A stretch of DNA of 64,000 nt from an uncultured Verrucomicrobiota bacterium (GCA_903838675.1 CAILZI010000126.1:1-64000), one strand, 5' to 3'. Shown: positions 9,888-19,885, counted from the first letter of the stretch. Translations and numbers: made by a program. Notes: generated from the letters alone by a model not told the origin.

Positions 9888-11174
9888 TTAAACGCTCACC
9901 GCGGCTTCCTGTCTGGAGCCGCCAATTGTCTGCGGTGCGATACGTGCCCGCCATACGTAGCGCTGGAACAGAACCTTGACCGATGCCGTGAGAGGCACCG
10001 CCAGGATGGCACCGAGCAGACCGCCCAGCAGCAGGCCCCACACAAACACGGAAACGATGACCGTCATCGGGTGCAGCCCAACGGCCTCGCCCACGATACG
10101 CGGGGTGATAAAGAAGGCATCAATCTGCTGCACCAAGGCAAAGACACCGGTGACGACCAGCGGCATGACCCACCACGGATCCGCAGGAAGGAGGGCGCTG
10201 CCGCCCTGCACCGAGGCGATGATCACGGCTGGAATCCAGCAAAGAGCGATGCCCAGGTAAGGAATGATGCCGGCCAGACACAGAGCGAGTCCGATGATCA
10301 GGCCAAAATCCAGCCCGACGATCACCAAGCCGATGCCGGTGGCGATGCCGTTGATCATGCTCACAAAAAGCTGGCCGCGGAAGAAGGCCACGAGATAGCT
10401 GTTGATCTCATTCAGGCAGCTCACCAGTTCGTCTTTGAAAGCCGAGGCCCGCAGAGGCAGGTAGTCCGACCACCGCTGCTGGATCTTGGCGCTCTCGATC
10501 AGGAAGTAGTAGAGGTAGAGCGGAACGATGATGAAGGAGAGCATGAAGCCAAACACCCCGAGGAAACCGCCGACGCTCTTTGTCAGAAAACTCCAGATGA
10601 TGCCGGGCACTTTGGGCAGCGTCGTCTTCACCCAGTCCCCACGCAGCAAAGCATGGAAGTCGGTGTCCAGGCCGTCGCTCACCTCTTTGTCTTTGATCTC
10701 CGAGGCCGCCCCCTGCTCTGCAGCGGGTGTTACAGGAGTCACCGTAGGTTCTGCTTGGGGCAGGAGCTTGATGCCGTAGTCCTTTTCGATCCTCGCCGAG
10801 AAATCGACCACGGCCTTCTGCGCCTTCGCATAATAGACCGGCACACGATCTGCCAGATGGCGAGCGGGGTTATCCAGCTTTACCACGATCCACCAGCCTA
10901 GCCCACCGATGGCCAACGTGAACACCGCAAACGCCAGCAGTACCGAACGCTGTCGGTTCAGCCCCCGGCGCTCCAGCCACTCAACCCCGGGCTCCAGCAA
11001 GTAGGCCAACACCCCGGCCACGGCGAATGGTATTAAAATAGGCTGGAGAAAGGCCAGCACTTGCGTGGCCAGATTGATCGTGCTGATGGCCAGCCATCCA
11101 ATGAAGGCGATCGACAGTGCGGTGATGGCAGTCCATAACACTTTGCGCTGAAAGACGGTGGGAAGGTTCTTCAT
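9888..11174 (-). CDS. AI-2E family transporter / permease
   Basis: Multi-TM; FAVAGVLAYLLEPGVEWLERRGLNR; QQIDAFFITPRIVGEAVGLHPMTVIVSVFVWGLLLGGLLGAILAVPLTA. Confidence 0.9.
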   Translation of the reverse strand: MKNLPTVFQRKVLWTAITALSIAFIGWLAISTINLATQVLAFLQPILIPFAVAGVLAYLLEPGVEWLERRGLNRQRSVLLAFAVFTLAIGGLGWWIVVKLDNPARHLADRVPVYYAKAQKAVVDFSARIEKDYGIKLLPQAEPTVTPVTPAAEQGAASEIKDKEVSDGLDTDFHALLRGDWVKTTLPKVPGIIWSFLTKSVGGFLGVFGFMLSFIIVPLYLYYFLIESAKIQQRWSDYLPLRASAFKDELVSCLNEINSYLVAFFRGQLFVSMINGIATGIGLVIVGLDFGLIIGLALCLAGIIPYLGIALCWIPAVIIASVQGGSALLPADPWWVMPLVVTGVFALVQQIDAFFITPRIVGEAVGLHPMTVIVSVFVWGLLLGGLLGAILAVPLTASVKVLFQRYVWRARIAPQTIGGSRQEAAVSV

Positions 11175-11274
11175 GTGGAGAATGGGGCGCAGCCTAGCCA
11201 GTCGCTACGGTTTGGGTACTCCAAAGATGTCCGCAAATTGGACAGCTGAGGCTCACGGCGTATCGTCGTTCACC

Positions 11275-11730
11275 ATGTCCCGCCCGCAGCCCCAACCCGT
11301 AGATCCCGCCGAACTCCCGCAACTGGCGCAAGCCACCATGCGTGCCGCCAAGTTTCCCATGCTCGCCACGGTGGATGGCGATCAGCCGCGGTTGCGCCCG
11401 GTCTCACCGGTGCGCACAGACGGATTCACGGTTTATGTCGCCAATCTGCGCCGTTACTGCAAGACGCACGAACTGGAGGTCAATCCGAAGGCCGAGCTTT
11501 GCTACACCGATGATAACCACCATCAGGTGCGCATCACCGCCACGGCAGAGATCGTCACCGAGCGTGCACTGATGGAAGAAATCTGGGCAGCCAGCCCCTT
11601 GTTGCGAGCCTATCTGGGGAGCATCGACAATCCGGAACTGGTCATGTACCGCTTCGTTCCGAACCGAGTGCGCTACATGCGCGAGTGGGCTTTGGAATAT
11701 TTTGAAGTGCCTTTTTCGGCACATTCATAA
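11275..11730 (+). CDS. Pyridoxamine 5'-phosphate oxidase family protein
   Basis: FPMLATVDGDQPRLRPVSPVRTDGFTVYVANLRRYCKTHELEVNPKAELCYTD; start trimmed to ATG 11275. Confidence 0.82.
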   Translation: MSRPQPQPVDPAELPQLAQATMRAAKFPMLATVDGDQPRLRPVSPVRTDGFTVYVANLRRYCKTHELEVNPKAELCYTDDNHHQVRITATAEIVTERALMEEIWAASPLLRAYLGSIDNPELVMYRFVPNRVRYMREWALEYFEVPFSAHS

Positions 11731-11792
11731 AGTAGATACCCACGTTGGCCTGAGCTGTGCGTTGAGGTCATCTGTTCAAACGTGCCACCAAC

Positions 11793-11823
11793 TGTGAATA
11801 ACTTCGTCTTTGTGAATAAGTTC
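11793..11823. promoter_or_regulatory. Direct repeat TGTGAATAA(C/G)TTC x2 containing two TTATTCACA (DnaA-box-like) 9-mers
   Basis: TGTGAATAACTTC at 11793 and TGTGAATAAGTTC at 11811, 18 bp apart; reverse complement of each 9-mer fits TTATNCACA. Confidence 0.4.
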
Positions 11824-11980
11824 TTGCCAGCCACTCCACGTTCTGACACTCTTCAACAATTACCGTGATTCATTCAAATAATCACATTTCGGGATCGGTA
11901 CGTTTGGCTCTCCCCCGCGCCAACGAAAAGCTGTCCCCGCCTTTTTCAACGCAGGCAACCACTACACCCACTAAACTACC

Positions 11981-13534
11981 ATGGACCGTGACGACCACCC
12001 AGCATCGGTAATCTCCACTGCTATCTCCACCCGCGCTTCCGATTCTGGCCCTGTTTCTGTGAATTCTTCATCTCCCACCACCTCATCCTCCCGCCGCCGC
12101 CGCGCTGGCACGCCGACAGCTACCAAGACGTTCGTCCTCGACACCAACGTCCTTCTGCACGACCCCGCGTGCATTCACCGCTTTGCCGAGCATCACATCT
12201 GCATTCCGGTCGATGTCCTGAGCGAACTGGATCGCTTTAAGAACGAGATGACTGAGCGGGGATCAAACGCCCGCGAAGTGCATCGGGCGCTGATGAAGAT
12301 TTTTGCCACGAAGGGTGCCTCGGTGACGAGTGGCGTCCCCACAGACGGCGGGGGCAGCATCCGCGTGGCTGTCTATGATCCTGCTGAGGCGCGCAAGCAT
12401 GCCAGCGTCCAAGGATTTGAGCGCATTTTTCACGATCTGGACAAAGCCGACCACCGCATCCTGGCATGCACGCTCTGGCTGAGCGAGCAGGTTTCTCCGC
12501 CGGTCATTCTCGTCAGCAAAGACCTCAACATGCAGCTCAAGGCACGCGCCGTGGGCATTGAGTGCGAAGATTACCTCCATGACAAAGTGGAACCGCGTGA
12601 GGTCGCGAATTTCGACATCGCCCGCGTCGATTTGAGCCAGCATGAACTGCAACGCTTCGCCAGCAGCGGACGCCTGTCCGTGCCAGAAACCCGCACCGTG
12701 GGCATGGTTATCAACGACTACGCCCTGCTCTCCGCCGGAGACAAAGCTACCATGCCAGCGAAGCTGAGCACGAATGGTGAATTTGTGCGACTGCACCATA
12801 CTCCGGAATCGATCAAGGTCGGCCAGGGCCGTGCGATCAAGCCGATGAATCTTGGTCAGGCCTGCTTTCTGGATGCGCTGCTCGATCCTGAAATCAGCCT
12901 CGTCACATGCTACGGCCAGGCGGGCACCGGCAAAACCCTGCTCGCCGTGGCGGCTGCGCTTTCGCAGGTGTTTAACCGCACCTACCACGGAGTCACTGTG
13001 AGCCGCCCCATCGTCGCCATGGGTCAGACCGTCGGCTTTTTGCCCGGATCCTTGCAGGAAAAAATGCGCCCCTGGCTGCAGCCCGTCTATGACGCGCTGG
13101 ATCTCCTGATGCGGCCGATTGAAGGCACGCAGCAGGGACCTGCGCGCAAGAAGAACCGTTTCATGCCCGAACCGCAGCAGCAGATGTCCGCGCCCGCCGC
13201 GCCGTATGACCCTCTCATTCAGCAGGGTGTCATTGAAGTGGAAGCCCTCTGCTACATTCGTGGTCGCAGCATCCCGGATCGCTTTTTCATCCTGGATGAA
13301 GCGCAGCAGCTTACGCCGCTGGAGGCCAAGACCATCGTGACCCGCATGTCACGCGGCTCCAAACTGGTGCTCGTGGGTGACCCTGCACAGATCGACAATC
13401 CTTATGTGGACAGCCGCAGCAACGGGCTGGTGTACACCCGCCAGCGCATGCGCGGCCAGACGTTCGCGGCGCACGTTCCCCTGGTCAAAGGTGAACGCAG
13501 TGCCCTGGCGGAAGCGGCGGCGCGGTTGCTGTAA
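11981..13534 (+). CDS. PhoH family protein with N-terminal PIN domain
   Basis: PIN domain (FVLDTNVLLHDPACIHRF) then PhoH ATPase (CYGQAGTGKTLLAVAAALSQ, FFILDEAQQLTPLEAKTIVTRMSRGSKLVLVGDPAQID). Confidence 0.95.
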   Translation: MDRDDHPASVISTAISTRASDSGPVSVNSSSPTTSSSRRRRAGTPTATKTFVLDTNVLLHDPACIHRFAEHHICIPVDVLSELDRFKNEMTERGSNAREVHRALMKIFATKGASVTSGVPTDGGGSIRVAVYDPAEARKHASVQGFERIFHDLDKADHRILACTLWLSEQVSPPVILVSKDLNMQLKARAVGIECEDYLHDKVEPREVANFDIARVDLSQHELQRFASSGRLSVPETRTVGMVINDYALLSAGDKATMPAKLSTNGEFVRLHHTPESIKVGQGRAIKPMNLGQACFLDALLDPEISLVTCYGQAGTGKTLLAVAAALSQVFNRTYHGVTVSRPIVAMGQTVGFLPGSLQEKMRPWLQPVYDALDLLMRPIEGTQQGPARKKNRFMPEPQQQMSAPAAPYDPLIQQGVIEVEALCYIRGRSIPDRFFILDEAQQLTPLEAKTIVTRMSRGSKLVLVGDPAQIDNPYVDSRSNGLVYTRQRMRGQTFAAHVPLVKGERSALAEAAARLL

Positions 13535-13685
13535 CTTAGATTCGTTACAGAAAATCACGTTTAGGAAATTCATCTGCGAAATGTTGAAATGGAATAAACG
13601 TGTTTTCGTTTAAGACGCGATGTGTGGGAAGGAAGATTCCCACATCTTCGCGCTCACTAAATTCAACAATCCAAAACCGCCCCCT

Positions 13686-13988
13686 ATGAAAGTTATTACC
13701 TCACTTCTCGCCATCCTGGCGATTTCCGCCGTCACCTCATTCGCCGCTGAGGGCGATGCGCCCAAGAAACCTGAAGGCGACAAGGGCAAACCCAAGCTGA
13801 CGCCGGAAGAAATGTTTGCCAAGAAAGACGCCGACAAAGACGGCAAAATCAGCAAGGAAGAATACCTCAAGGGCGCCAAGGATGCGGCCAAGGCCGAGGC
13901 TTCGTTTACCAAGAAAGACACGGACAAGGACGGCTTCCTTTCCAAGGAGGAGTTTACCGCTGTTCCGAAGAAAAAGAAGGACGCCTGA
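13686..13988 (+). CDS. Secreted EF-hand domain protein (copy 1)
   Basis: Signal peptide MKVITSLLAILAISAVTSFAA; EF-hands DADKDGKISKEEYL and DTDKDGFLSKEEF. Confidence 0.85.
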   Translation: MKVITSLLAILAISAVTSFAAEGDAPKKPEGDKGKPKLTPEEMFAKKDADKDGKISKEEYLKGAKDAAKAEASFTKKDTDKDGFLSKEEFTAVPKKKKDA

Positions 13989-14019
13989 TTCACGCTCTGT
14001 CCTGAGCTAAAAAGTCACC

Positions 14020-14052
14020 ACGCCGCACCCGCATCGAGCGAGTGCGGCGTTT
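14020..14052 (+). terminator. Hairpin after EF-hand copy 1
   Basis: CGCCGCACCCGCATCGAGCGAGTGCGGCG stem-loop; weak T-run. Confidence 0.55.
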
Positions 14053-14211
14053 GCATGTCTGGTCTAGCTGCTCGCCGTGCCGGTTTGTCGATACAAAAAT
14101 CATTGATAATTTATCGAAACGGATTGGGCGTCTTCTCGTTTAACACGCCACGCGCCGGACTGGGACAACCAGACTCCCGTGCTCCTAAAATCAACGACCC
14201 AACAATAACCT

Positions 14212-14517
14212 ATGAAAGCAATCACATCGCTCCTCGCCATCCTGGCACTCTCCGCCGTCACCACCTTCGCCGCTGAAGGCGACGCACCCAAGAAGCCTGA
14301 AGGCGAAAAGGGAAAGCCCAGAATGACCCCGGATGAACTAATCGCAAAGCTGGACACCGACAAAGACGGCAAAATCTCCAAGGCTGAGTGGCTCGCATCC
14401 CCGCAGGCCAAGAAGGACGAAGCCAAGGCAACCGAACGCTTCACCAAGTTTGACAAAGACAGCGACGGATTCCTCACCAAGGAAGAACTGACTCCAAAGA
14501 AAAAGAAGGACGCCTGA
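14212..14517 (+). CDS. Secreted EF-hand domain protein (copy 2)
   Basis: MKAITSLLAILALSAVTTFAAEGDAPKKPEGEKGKP, EF-hands DTDKDGKISKAEWL and DKDSDGFLTKEEL; paralogue of 13686..13988. Confidence 0.85.
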   Translation: MKAITSLLAILALSAVTTFAAEGDAPKKPEGEKGKPRMTPDELIAKLDTDKDGKISKAEWLASPQAKKDEAKATERFTKFDKDSDGFLTKEELTPKKKKDA

Positions 14518-14549
14518 GGCGTCTGACATTTTGGCTTCCTGAAGTCATC

Positions 14550-14585
14550 CAAGCCGCACCCGCTTCGAGCGAGTGCGGCTTTTTT
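14550..14585 (+). terminator. Rho-independent terminator after EF-hand copy 2
   Basis: AAGCCGCACCCGCTTCGAGCGAGTGCGGCTTTTTT stem with T-run. Confidence 0.8.
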
Positions 14586-14663
14586 GTGGTGGTGTTCGCC
14601 AGAATGCGGAAGAAGCCCCCTTGTGCCCGACGTACGTTGTATTCTCCTCTGCGCCTATTCCGA

Positions 14664-17015
14664 ATGCTTCGCCGCCCCCTCATCACACTCCTGCTCAGCA
14701 CCGCTGCCTGTCACGCTGCGGTGGATTATGCCACGCAGATCAAACCGCTGCTGCAGCAGCACTGCGTGAAATGCCACGGAGCCACCACGCAGAAATCCCA
14801 GCTTAAGCTCGATACGGCCGCCTCTGCACGCACCGGCGGCAAGCGCGGATCTGCCCTGCCTGATCTCCTGGTGCAGGTGGTCTCTGGCACTCAGGCTGAA
14901 ATCCCGCAGATGCCCTACAAGCGAGGCCCGCTCGATTCCGCTCAGATCGCGCTCATCAGGCAGTGGGTCGCTGAAGGCGCGCACGCACCTGCTGAGGAAA
15001 CACCCAGCGATGACCGGCACTGGGCCTTCATCGCACCGGTCAAATCACCGCTGCCGCAGAGTGGCAGCACGCATCCCATTGATGCCTTTATTCGCGCCAG
15101 CCTTGCCAAAGCCGGCATTGAACCCTCGCCACCCGCTGCGCCTGCGACGCTCATCCGCCGACTCCACCTTGATCTCACCGGGCTGCCACCCACGCCCGCT
15201 GAAGTGGCTGCTTTTCTCAAGCAGCCGGCATCTAGCGTCCAGGATCTAATCGCCAGGCTGTTCGCCTCCAAACACTACGGCGAACGCTGGGGCCGGTGGT
15301 GGCTCGATCAGGCGCGCTACGGCGACAGCAATGGCTACAGCATCGACGCGCCGCGCAGCATGTGGCCGTTTCGGGATTATGTCGTCAATGCCTTGAACCA
15401 AGACAAGCCCTTCGATCAGTTCACGCTCGAACAACTCGCAGGCGACATGCTGCCCAAGCCTTCGCGCGAGCAGCTCATCGCCACCGGCTTTCACCGCAAC
15501 ACGCAGATCAATCAGGAGGGCGGCATCGACAAAGAGCAGTTCCGCATTGAGAGTATTTTTGATCGAGTCGCCACAACCGGCACTGTGTGGCTCGGCCTCA
15601 CCATTGGCTGCGCGCAGTGCCACGATCACAAGTTCGATCCCATCAGCCAGCGCGAGTATTATCAGATCTTCGCCTTCCTCAACAACCAGGATGAGCCCAC
15701 TCTTCCCGTGCCCGATCCCGGCCAGGATCTCGACAAGTTGAAAGCGGAGCATACCCAGGTGCTCAAGCAGATCGACGCCCACATCAAGGAGCGCCTCGCC
15801 GTGCTGCTTGAATGGGAAAAGACCCTCGGTGACAAATCGAAGAAGCTCCTCGATGCCGAAGCACTCAAGTCCCTGGCGAAACCCGTCGACAAACGTGCTG
15901 CCGCAGATCAGCGCGTTCTCTTCAAAGCCATGACCGGAACGTCTGACAGCGTCTTCAATCCGCTTTATGACCGCCATCTTGAGCTCGAAAACATCTTCAA
16001 GAACGGCACCACCACCCTTGTGATGAAGGAGCTGCGGCAGCCACGCAAAACCACCCTCTTCATCAAAGGCGACTTCACCCGGCCGTCCGATGAAGTGCTG
16101 CCCGGCGTCCTCGCGGTGCTGCCGCCCCTGCCCGCTGGTGCGAAGGCTGACCGCCTCGCCCTTGCACGCTGGCTTATTGATCCTAAAAACCCGCTCACCG
16201 CCCGTGTCATTGTGAACCGGGTCTGGCAGCAATATTTCGGGCGCGGTCTTGTCTCGACGGAAAATGATTTCGGCACCATGGGCCGCCTTCCCACGCACCC
16301 GGAACTCCTCGACTGGCTTGCCGTCGATTTCATGGAGCACGGCTGGAGCCTCAAACACCTGCACAAGCTCATCGTCACGAGCGCCACTTACCAACAATCC
16401 TCCGTCATTCGCCAGTCGTCAGCCCTGATTGATCCAAACAATGACCTTCTCTGGAGGCAGAACCGCCTGCGCCTGGATGCGGAAATCGTGCGCGATGTGT
16501 ACCTTGCCACCAGCGGCCTGCTCTCGCCCAAGATGGGTGGTGCGCCCGTCTATCCACCCATACCTGAGGGCGTAATGTCTTTGGGGCAGGTCAAACGCGC
16601 CTGGCCCCTGAGCAAAGGCAGCGACCGCTACCGGCGTGGTATTTACACATTCATTTTCCGCGCCACACCGCCGCCGGCGCTCAGCGTCTTCGATGCCCCT
16701 GACGGATTCAGCACCTGCACCCGTCGTATCCGCAGCAACACCCCGCTGCAGGCCCTGACAATGCTCAACGACAGCGCCTACGTCGAGTTCGCGCAGGCCC
16801 TGGCCGCACGGCTGATCAAGGAAGCTAAAACCGACGATTCACGCATTGCTCAAGCCTATCAGCTCTGCCTCTCACGCCCACCGCTCGATCACGAACGCAA
16901 GGCACTCATCCACCTGCTAGACGCCGAACGCAAGGCTGGTGCAAGCGACCTGCAAGCCTGGCAGGCTGTGGCCCGTGTGATGCTGAATCTGGATGAGACC
17001 ATCACGCGGGAGTAA
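14664..17015 (+). CDS. PSCyt1/DUF1549/DUF1553 domain protein
   Basis: Signal peptide MLRRPLITLLLSTAACHAA; CVKCHG; RWWLDQARYGDSNGYSID; GCAQCHDHKFDPI; RVIVNRVWQQYFGRGLV. Confidence 0.92.
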   Translation: MLRRPLITLLLSTAACHAAVDYATQIKPLLQQHCVKCHGATTQKSQLKLDTAASARTGGKRGSALPDLLVQVVSGTQAEIPQMPYKRGPLDSAQIALIRQWVAEGAHAPAEETPSDDRHWAFIAPVKSPLPQSGSTHPIDAFIRASLAKAGIEPSPPAAPATLIRRLHLDLTGLPPTPAEVAAFLKQPASSVQDLIARLFASKHYGERWGRWWLDQARYGDSNGYSIDAPRSMWPFRDYVVNALNQDKPFDQFTLEQLAGDMLPKPSREQLIATGFHRNTQINQEGGIDKEQFRIESIFDRVATTGTVWLGLTIGCAQCHDHKFDPISQREYYQIFAFLNNQDEPTLPVPDPGQDLDKLKAEHTQVLKQIDAHIKERLAVLLEWEKTLGDKSKKLLDAEALKSLAKPVDKRAAADQRVLFKAMTGTSDSVFNPLYDRHLELENIFKNGTTTLVMKELRQPRKTTLFIKGDFTRPSDEVLPGVLAVLPPLPAGAKADRLALARWLIDPKNPLTARVIVNRVWQQYFGRGLVSTENDFGTMGRLPTHPELLDWLAVDFMEHGWSLKHLHKLIVTSATYQQSSVIRQSSALIDPNNDLLWRQNRLRLDAEIVRDVYLATSGLLSPKMGGAPVYPPIPEGVMSLGQVKRAWPLSKGSDRYRRGIYTFIFRATPPPALSVFDAPDGFSTCTRRIRSNTPLQALTMLNDSAYVEFAQALAARLIKEAKTDDSRIAQAYQLCLSRPPLDHERKALIHLLDAERKAGASDLQAWQAVARVMLNLDETITRE

Positions 17016-17018
17016 AAA

Positions 17019-18563
17019 TCATTTCACGCCGGCTTTTCCAGGAGCAGCGGGTTTGCCTGGTTTGACGGCCCCTTTCACTGGAGCATTTGGAGCACGCGAG
17101 GAATCCTTCAATGCGGTGAGCAACCATTGAGGGGTGTTGATGGGAAGCTTGACGGAAGGATGCTGTTTCAAGAACTCGGCAAGATGCAGCCGGTTGTACA
17201 TCACGCCCTTGTCATCGTGCAAATAGACATAGGGCCGACCGCCTATCACCGCCCCGACGAGAAGATTTTTAGGACCGGCAATGTTGAGGTCTTCTTTGTC
17301 TGGTGTCTGAAATTCAGCAATCAGCGGGACCGCCTCAATGGGATCCCAGGAATTGACCCTCAAGGTTTTGATGTTCGTGCCCCCAGTCATGAGTTTCGAA
17401 ATGTTTCCCGAAGCGTCGTGTGAAGCTTCATACGTGGTCTTCACAGTCCCGTTCGGAAGTGTCAGTACAGACTTCATCAGCTTGCCGAAAGCGGGTCCCG
17501 GAGTGCTGACATATTGGTAGGTCATTGTGCTGCCATCCAGTTTGGCATGCACTGCCTCCATTTTTTGGGTGTCGTACTTGTAGCTCTCTTTCTGCCCCCG
17601 GCCATTCTTGCGTTCCAAAAACGGGAAGGCTTCCCTGCCGTCATTGCTGGGGGTTACAGTGTAGGCGAAATCTCCATCGTGCTTCAGCCAGCCGGTCACA
17701 GGATCCCACTGAAATGTGCGTGAGTTTTGAGGCTTGGCCCCTTCCTTCTCCGTCACGGTCAGTTTCATTATTCTGCTTTTCGAATCCCACTCCCACACAC
17801 AATCCATGACATACCCGGCCTTGTTGATCAAACCGGTGACCGACGTTGCCGTGCTGATGACGGAAGTGCCACCGGGAGCGATGGTCACCTGCGGCTTTGT
17901 TCCGGTTTTGAAGGAGATTGAATCACTCTTGTTGTAGTCAAGGCGCGAAACCATACCTGTTTTCGGATCGTAGCTGGCCGAGAGAAGCCGCCCAAATTGC
18001 TTCGAATCAATGCCAGTGGCCTTGGTTCCTGTGTAACTCCAGCGAAGCATGTCCCCTTTGTGGGTCAGCGCGGCACGCAAACGACCCTCCGTATAGTCAT
18101 AGGTCCATCCTTTGTCGTCCGAGACTTCAAAATGATCCCCCTTGATCCTGCCCTTCCATTGCTGGTCCCGCGTAACGTAAAGGCTGCCGTCTTTGGCGTC
18201 CTTATACAGTGTTTCGCTGTTGCCACTCAGAGTGTAAAGCTTCACGCTGCTCGGATTTATTGGGTTGACCCTGCTTTCAAGCAGCGGAATCCACCACCCA
18301 TCTCCGCCGATCCCCTGCCCCACAAAACGCTGCTCGCTGCAATACTGAAGGCGCACTGGGAGCTGCGCCGAATCATCAGGCCCACCCAGTTTCATATCTT
18401 CGTCAAAATCAAACCAGATGCTCAGATTGCCCCACTTGTCCGCCCAGCCCAAGGCATTCTTAATCTGCTGAACATTCTGGGAAAGCGCACCTGTGGCAAC
18501 CGCCAGGTTGCATATCAAAAGGAGCAAGCCTGACTTAAAGTGATGAAGATGAAGGCTAATCAT
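17019..18563 (-). CDS. Secreted hypothetical protein with RHS/YD-repeat-like sequence
   Basis: N-terminal signal (LLLLICNLAVATGALS); repeated W-x-YD-type strands (LRWSYTGTKATGID..LLSASYDPKTGMVSRLDYNKSD); Pro/Lys/Ala tail. Confidence 0.6.
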   Translation of the reverse strand: MISLHLHHFKSGLLLLICNLAVATGALSQNVQQIKNALGWADKWGNLSIWFDFDEDMKLGGPDDSAQLPVRLQYCSEQRFVGQGIGGDGWWIPLLESRVNPINPSSVKLYTLSGNSETLYKDAKDGSLYVTRDQQWKGRIKGDHFEVSDDKGWTYDYTEGRLRAALTHKGDMLRWSYTGTKATGIDSKQFGRLLSASYDPKTGMVSRLDYNKSDSISFKTGTKPQVTIAPGGTSVISTATSVTGLINKAGYVMDCVWEWDSKSRIMKLTVTEKEGAKPQNSRTFQWDPVTGWLKHDGDFAYTVTPSNDGREAFPFLERKNGRGQKESYKYDTQKMEAVHAKLDGSTMTYQYVSTPGPAFGKLMKSVLTLPNGTVKTTYEASHDASGNISKLMTGGTNIKTLRVNSWDPIEAVPLIAEFQTPDKEDLNIAGPKNLLVGAVIGGRPYVYLHDDKGVMYNRLHLAEFLKQHPSVKLPINTPQWLLTALKDSSRAPNAPVKGAVKPGKPAAPGKAGVK

Positions 18564-18771
18564 AATTTAATTGCGCGTCTACATTTCGTCTTTTTGTTAA
18601 TTCGTATTCTTAATATTATTAATCCATCACTTCGCGGCCTATTTTTGTTCACCTATGCTATGAAATGCCCTGCAATGTGCGAAACACTTTTTGCAGTTCC
18701 TCAAAAAAAAGGGGGAGCTCAGACGCCTGATTGAGCCCTGCCATGAGATCTATGGGGGTATCAACAATCGT

Positions 18772-19392
18772 ATGAAAACCCTCATCTCACCCCACCCAAA
18801 GTCATTCGGCCTGATGGCCCTGTGCCTCCTCACCCTAACTGCAGCCGCACAGCAGCCGGCCACGCCGCAGGTCTCTCTGGAACGCAAGCGGCTCGATCTC
18901 CAGGAACAAAAACTCGTCCTGCAAAAGCAGATGCTCGATCTGGATCAACAGCAGCTCGCCCTGGAGCGCAAAATTCTCGAGGTGGCCACTGCACGAAAAG
19001 CACTGCAAGTGGAAGAAACGCCCACTTCGCTCACCATGAAACTGGAGGGCGATGTACTCTTCGATTTCGACAAGGCGGTGGTATTGCCCAATGCCGAAAA
19101 ACTTCTGGAGAAAGTAGCGACCGTGCTCGGTGAATTTCCTGAGGGCAAAGTGACAGTTGAAGGCCACACCGACTCTAAAGGCAGTGACAAGGTCAATCTC
19201 GACATGTCACAACGTCGCGCTGATGCGGTCAAAACCTGGTTGGTGAAGAAGAAAGGTATTCCCGAAAAAATGATCACCACCAAAGGGTATGGCAAAACCA
19301 AGCCCGTGGCTCCCAACAACAATCCGGACGGCAGTGACAACCCCGAAGGACGGCAGCAAAACCGCCGCGTTCAAATCACCGTGGAGAAGTAG
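18772..19392 (+). CDS. OmpA family protein
   Basis: Coiled coil then OmpA_C: DVLFDFDKAVVLPNAEKLLEKVATVLGEFPEGKVTVEGHTDSKGSDKVNLDMSQRRADAVKTWL..NRRVQITVEK. Confidence 0.93.
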   Translation: MKTLISPHPKSFGLMALCLLTLTAAAQQPATPQVSLERKRLDLQEQKLVLQKQMLDLDQQQLALERKILEVATARKALQVEETPTSLTMKLEGDVLFDFDKAVVLPNAEKLLEKVATVLGEFPEGKVTVEGHTDSKGSDKVNLDMSQRRADAVKTWLVKKKGIPEKMITTKGYGKTKPVAPNNNPDGSDNPEGRQQNRRVQITVEK

Positions 19393-19405
19393 CCCCGCAC
19401 TTTCT

Positions 19406-19885
19406 TCAAATGTTCTCCCACGCGCGTTCGCCTACAGGGTCGCGGCCTTCATCATACTCGATGTGGTCAATGAGGGTCTCGATGGGCTTGCCACAGAGTC
19501 CACTGTCCTGAATGCGCTGGGGGAGAACGGCGGAGCATTCGTCACGCCAGCCGAGTTTGGCGATGAAGCGGTTCCACATGTGGCACTCCTCATCTGTGCG
19601 TGGAGTGCCACAGGCATGGACCCAGCCGAGGATTTCCTCATCGGTTCCGCCTTCGAGTACGCGAGACTGGATCGCCGCATACGGGACGCCGAGAAAACGG
19701 CAGCAGCGACCGTCCAGCGTATAAAACTGCGTGTCCCCCAGCTGTGCTGTGTAATCGGCGGGCAGCTTTGCCTCTGCATGCAAACGGACCTTGTCGAGCA
19801 TGCGGCCAAAATAGATGAGTCGGCCGACCTTCGTGTAACAACTGCGGAGACCAGAGACGTAGGGCATGCCGACACCTTTCTTCAT
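19406..19885 (-). CDS. DUF5069 domain-containing protein
   Basis: VGRLIYFGRMLDKVRLHAEAKLPADYTAQLG..RCCRFLGVPY; family recalled from motif. Confidence 0.75.
   Translation of the reverse strand: MKKGVGMPYVSGLRSCYTKVGRLIYFGRMLDKVRLHAEAKLPADYTAQLGDTQFYTLDGRCCRFLGVPYAAIQSRVLEGGTDEEILGWVHACGTPRTDEECHMWNRFIAKLGWRDECSAVLPQRIQDSGLCGKPIETLIDHIEYDEGRDPVGERAWENI

Noticed and set aside
15246-16397. 383-aa minus-strand ORF
   Set aside because: Antisense to a strongly supported DUF1549/DUF1553 gene; shadow ORF due to high GC and codon bias.
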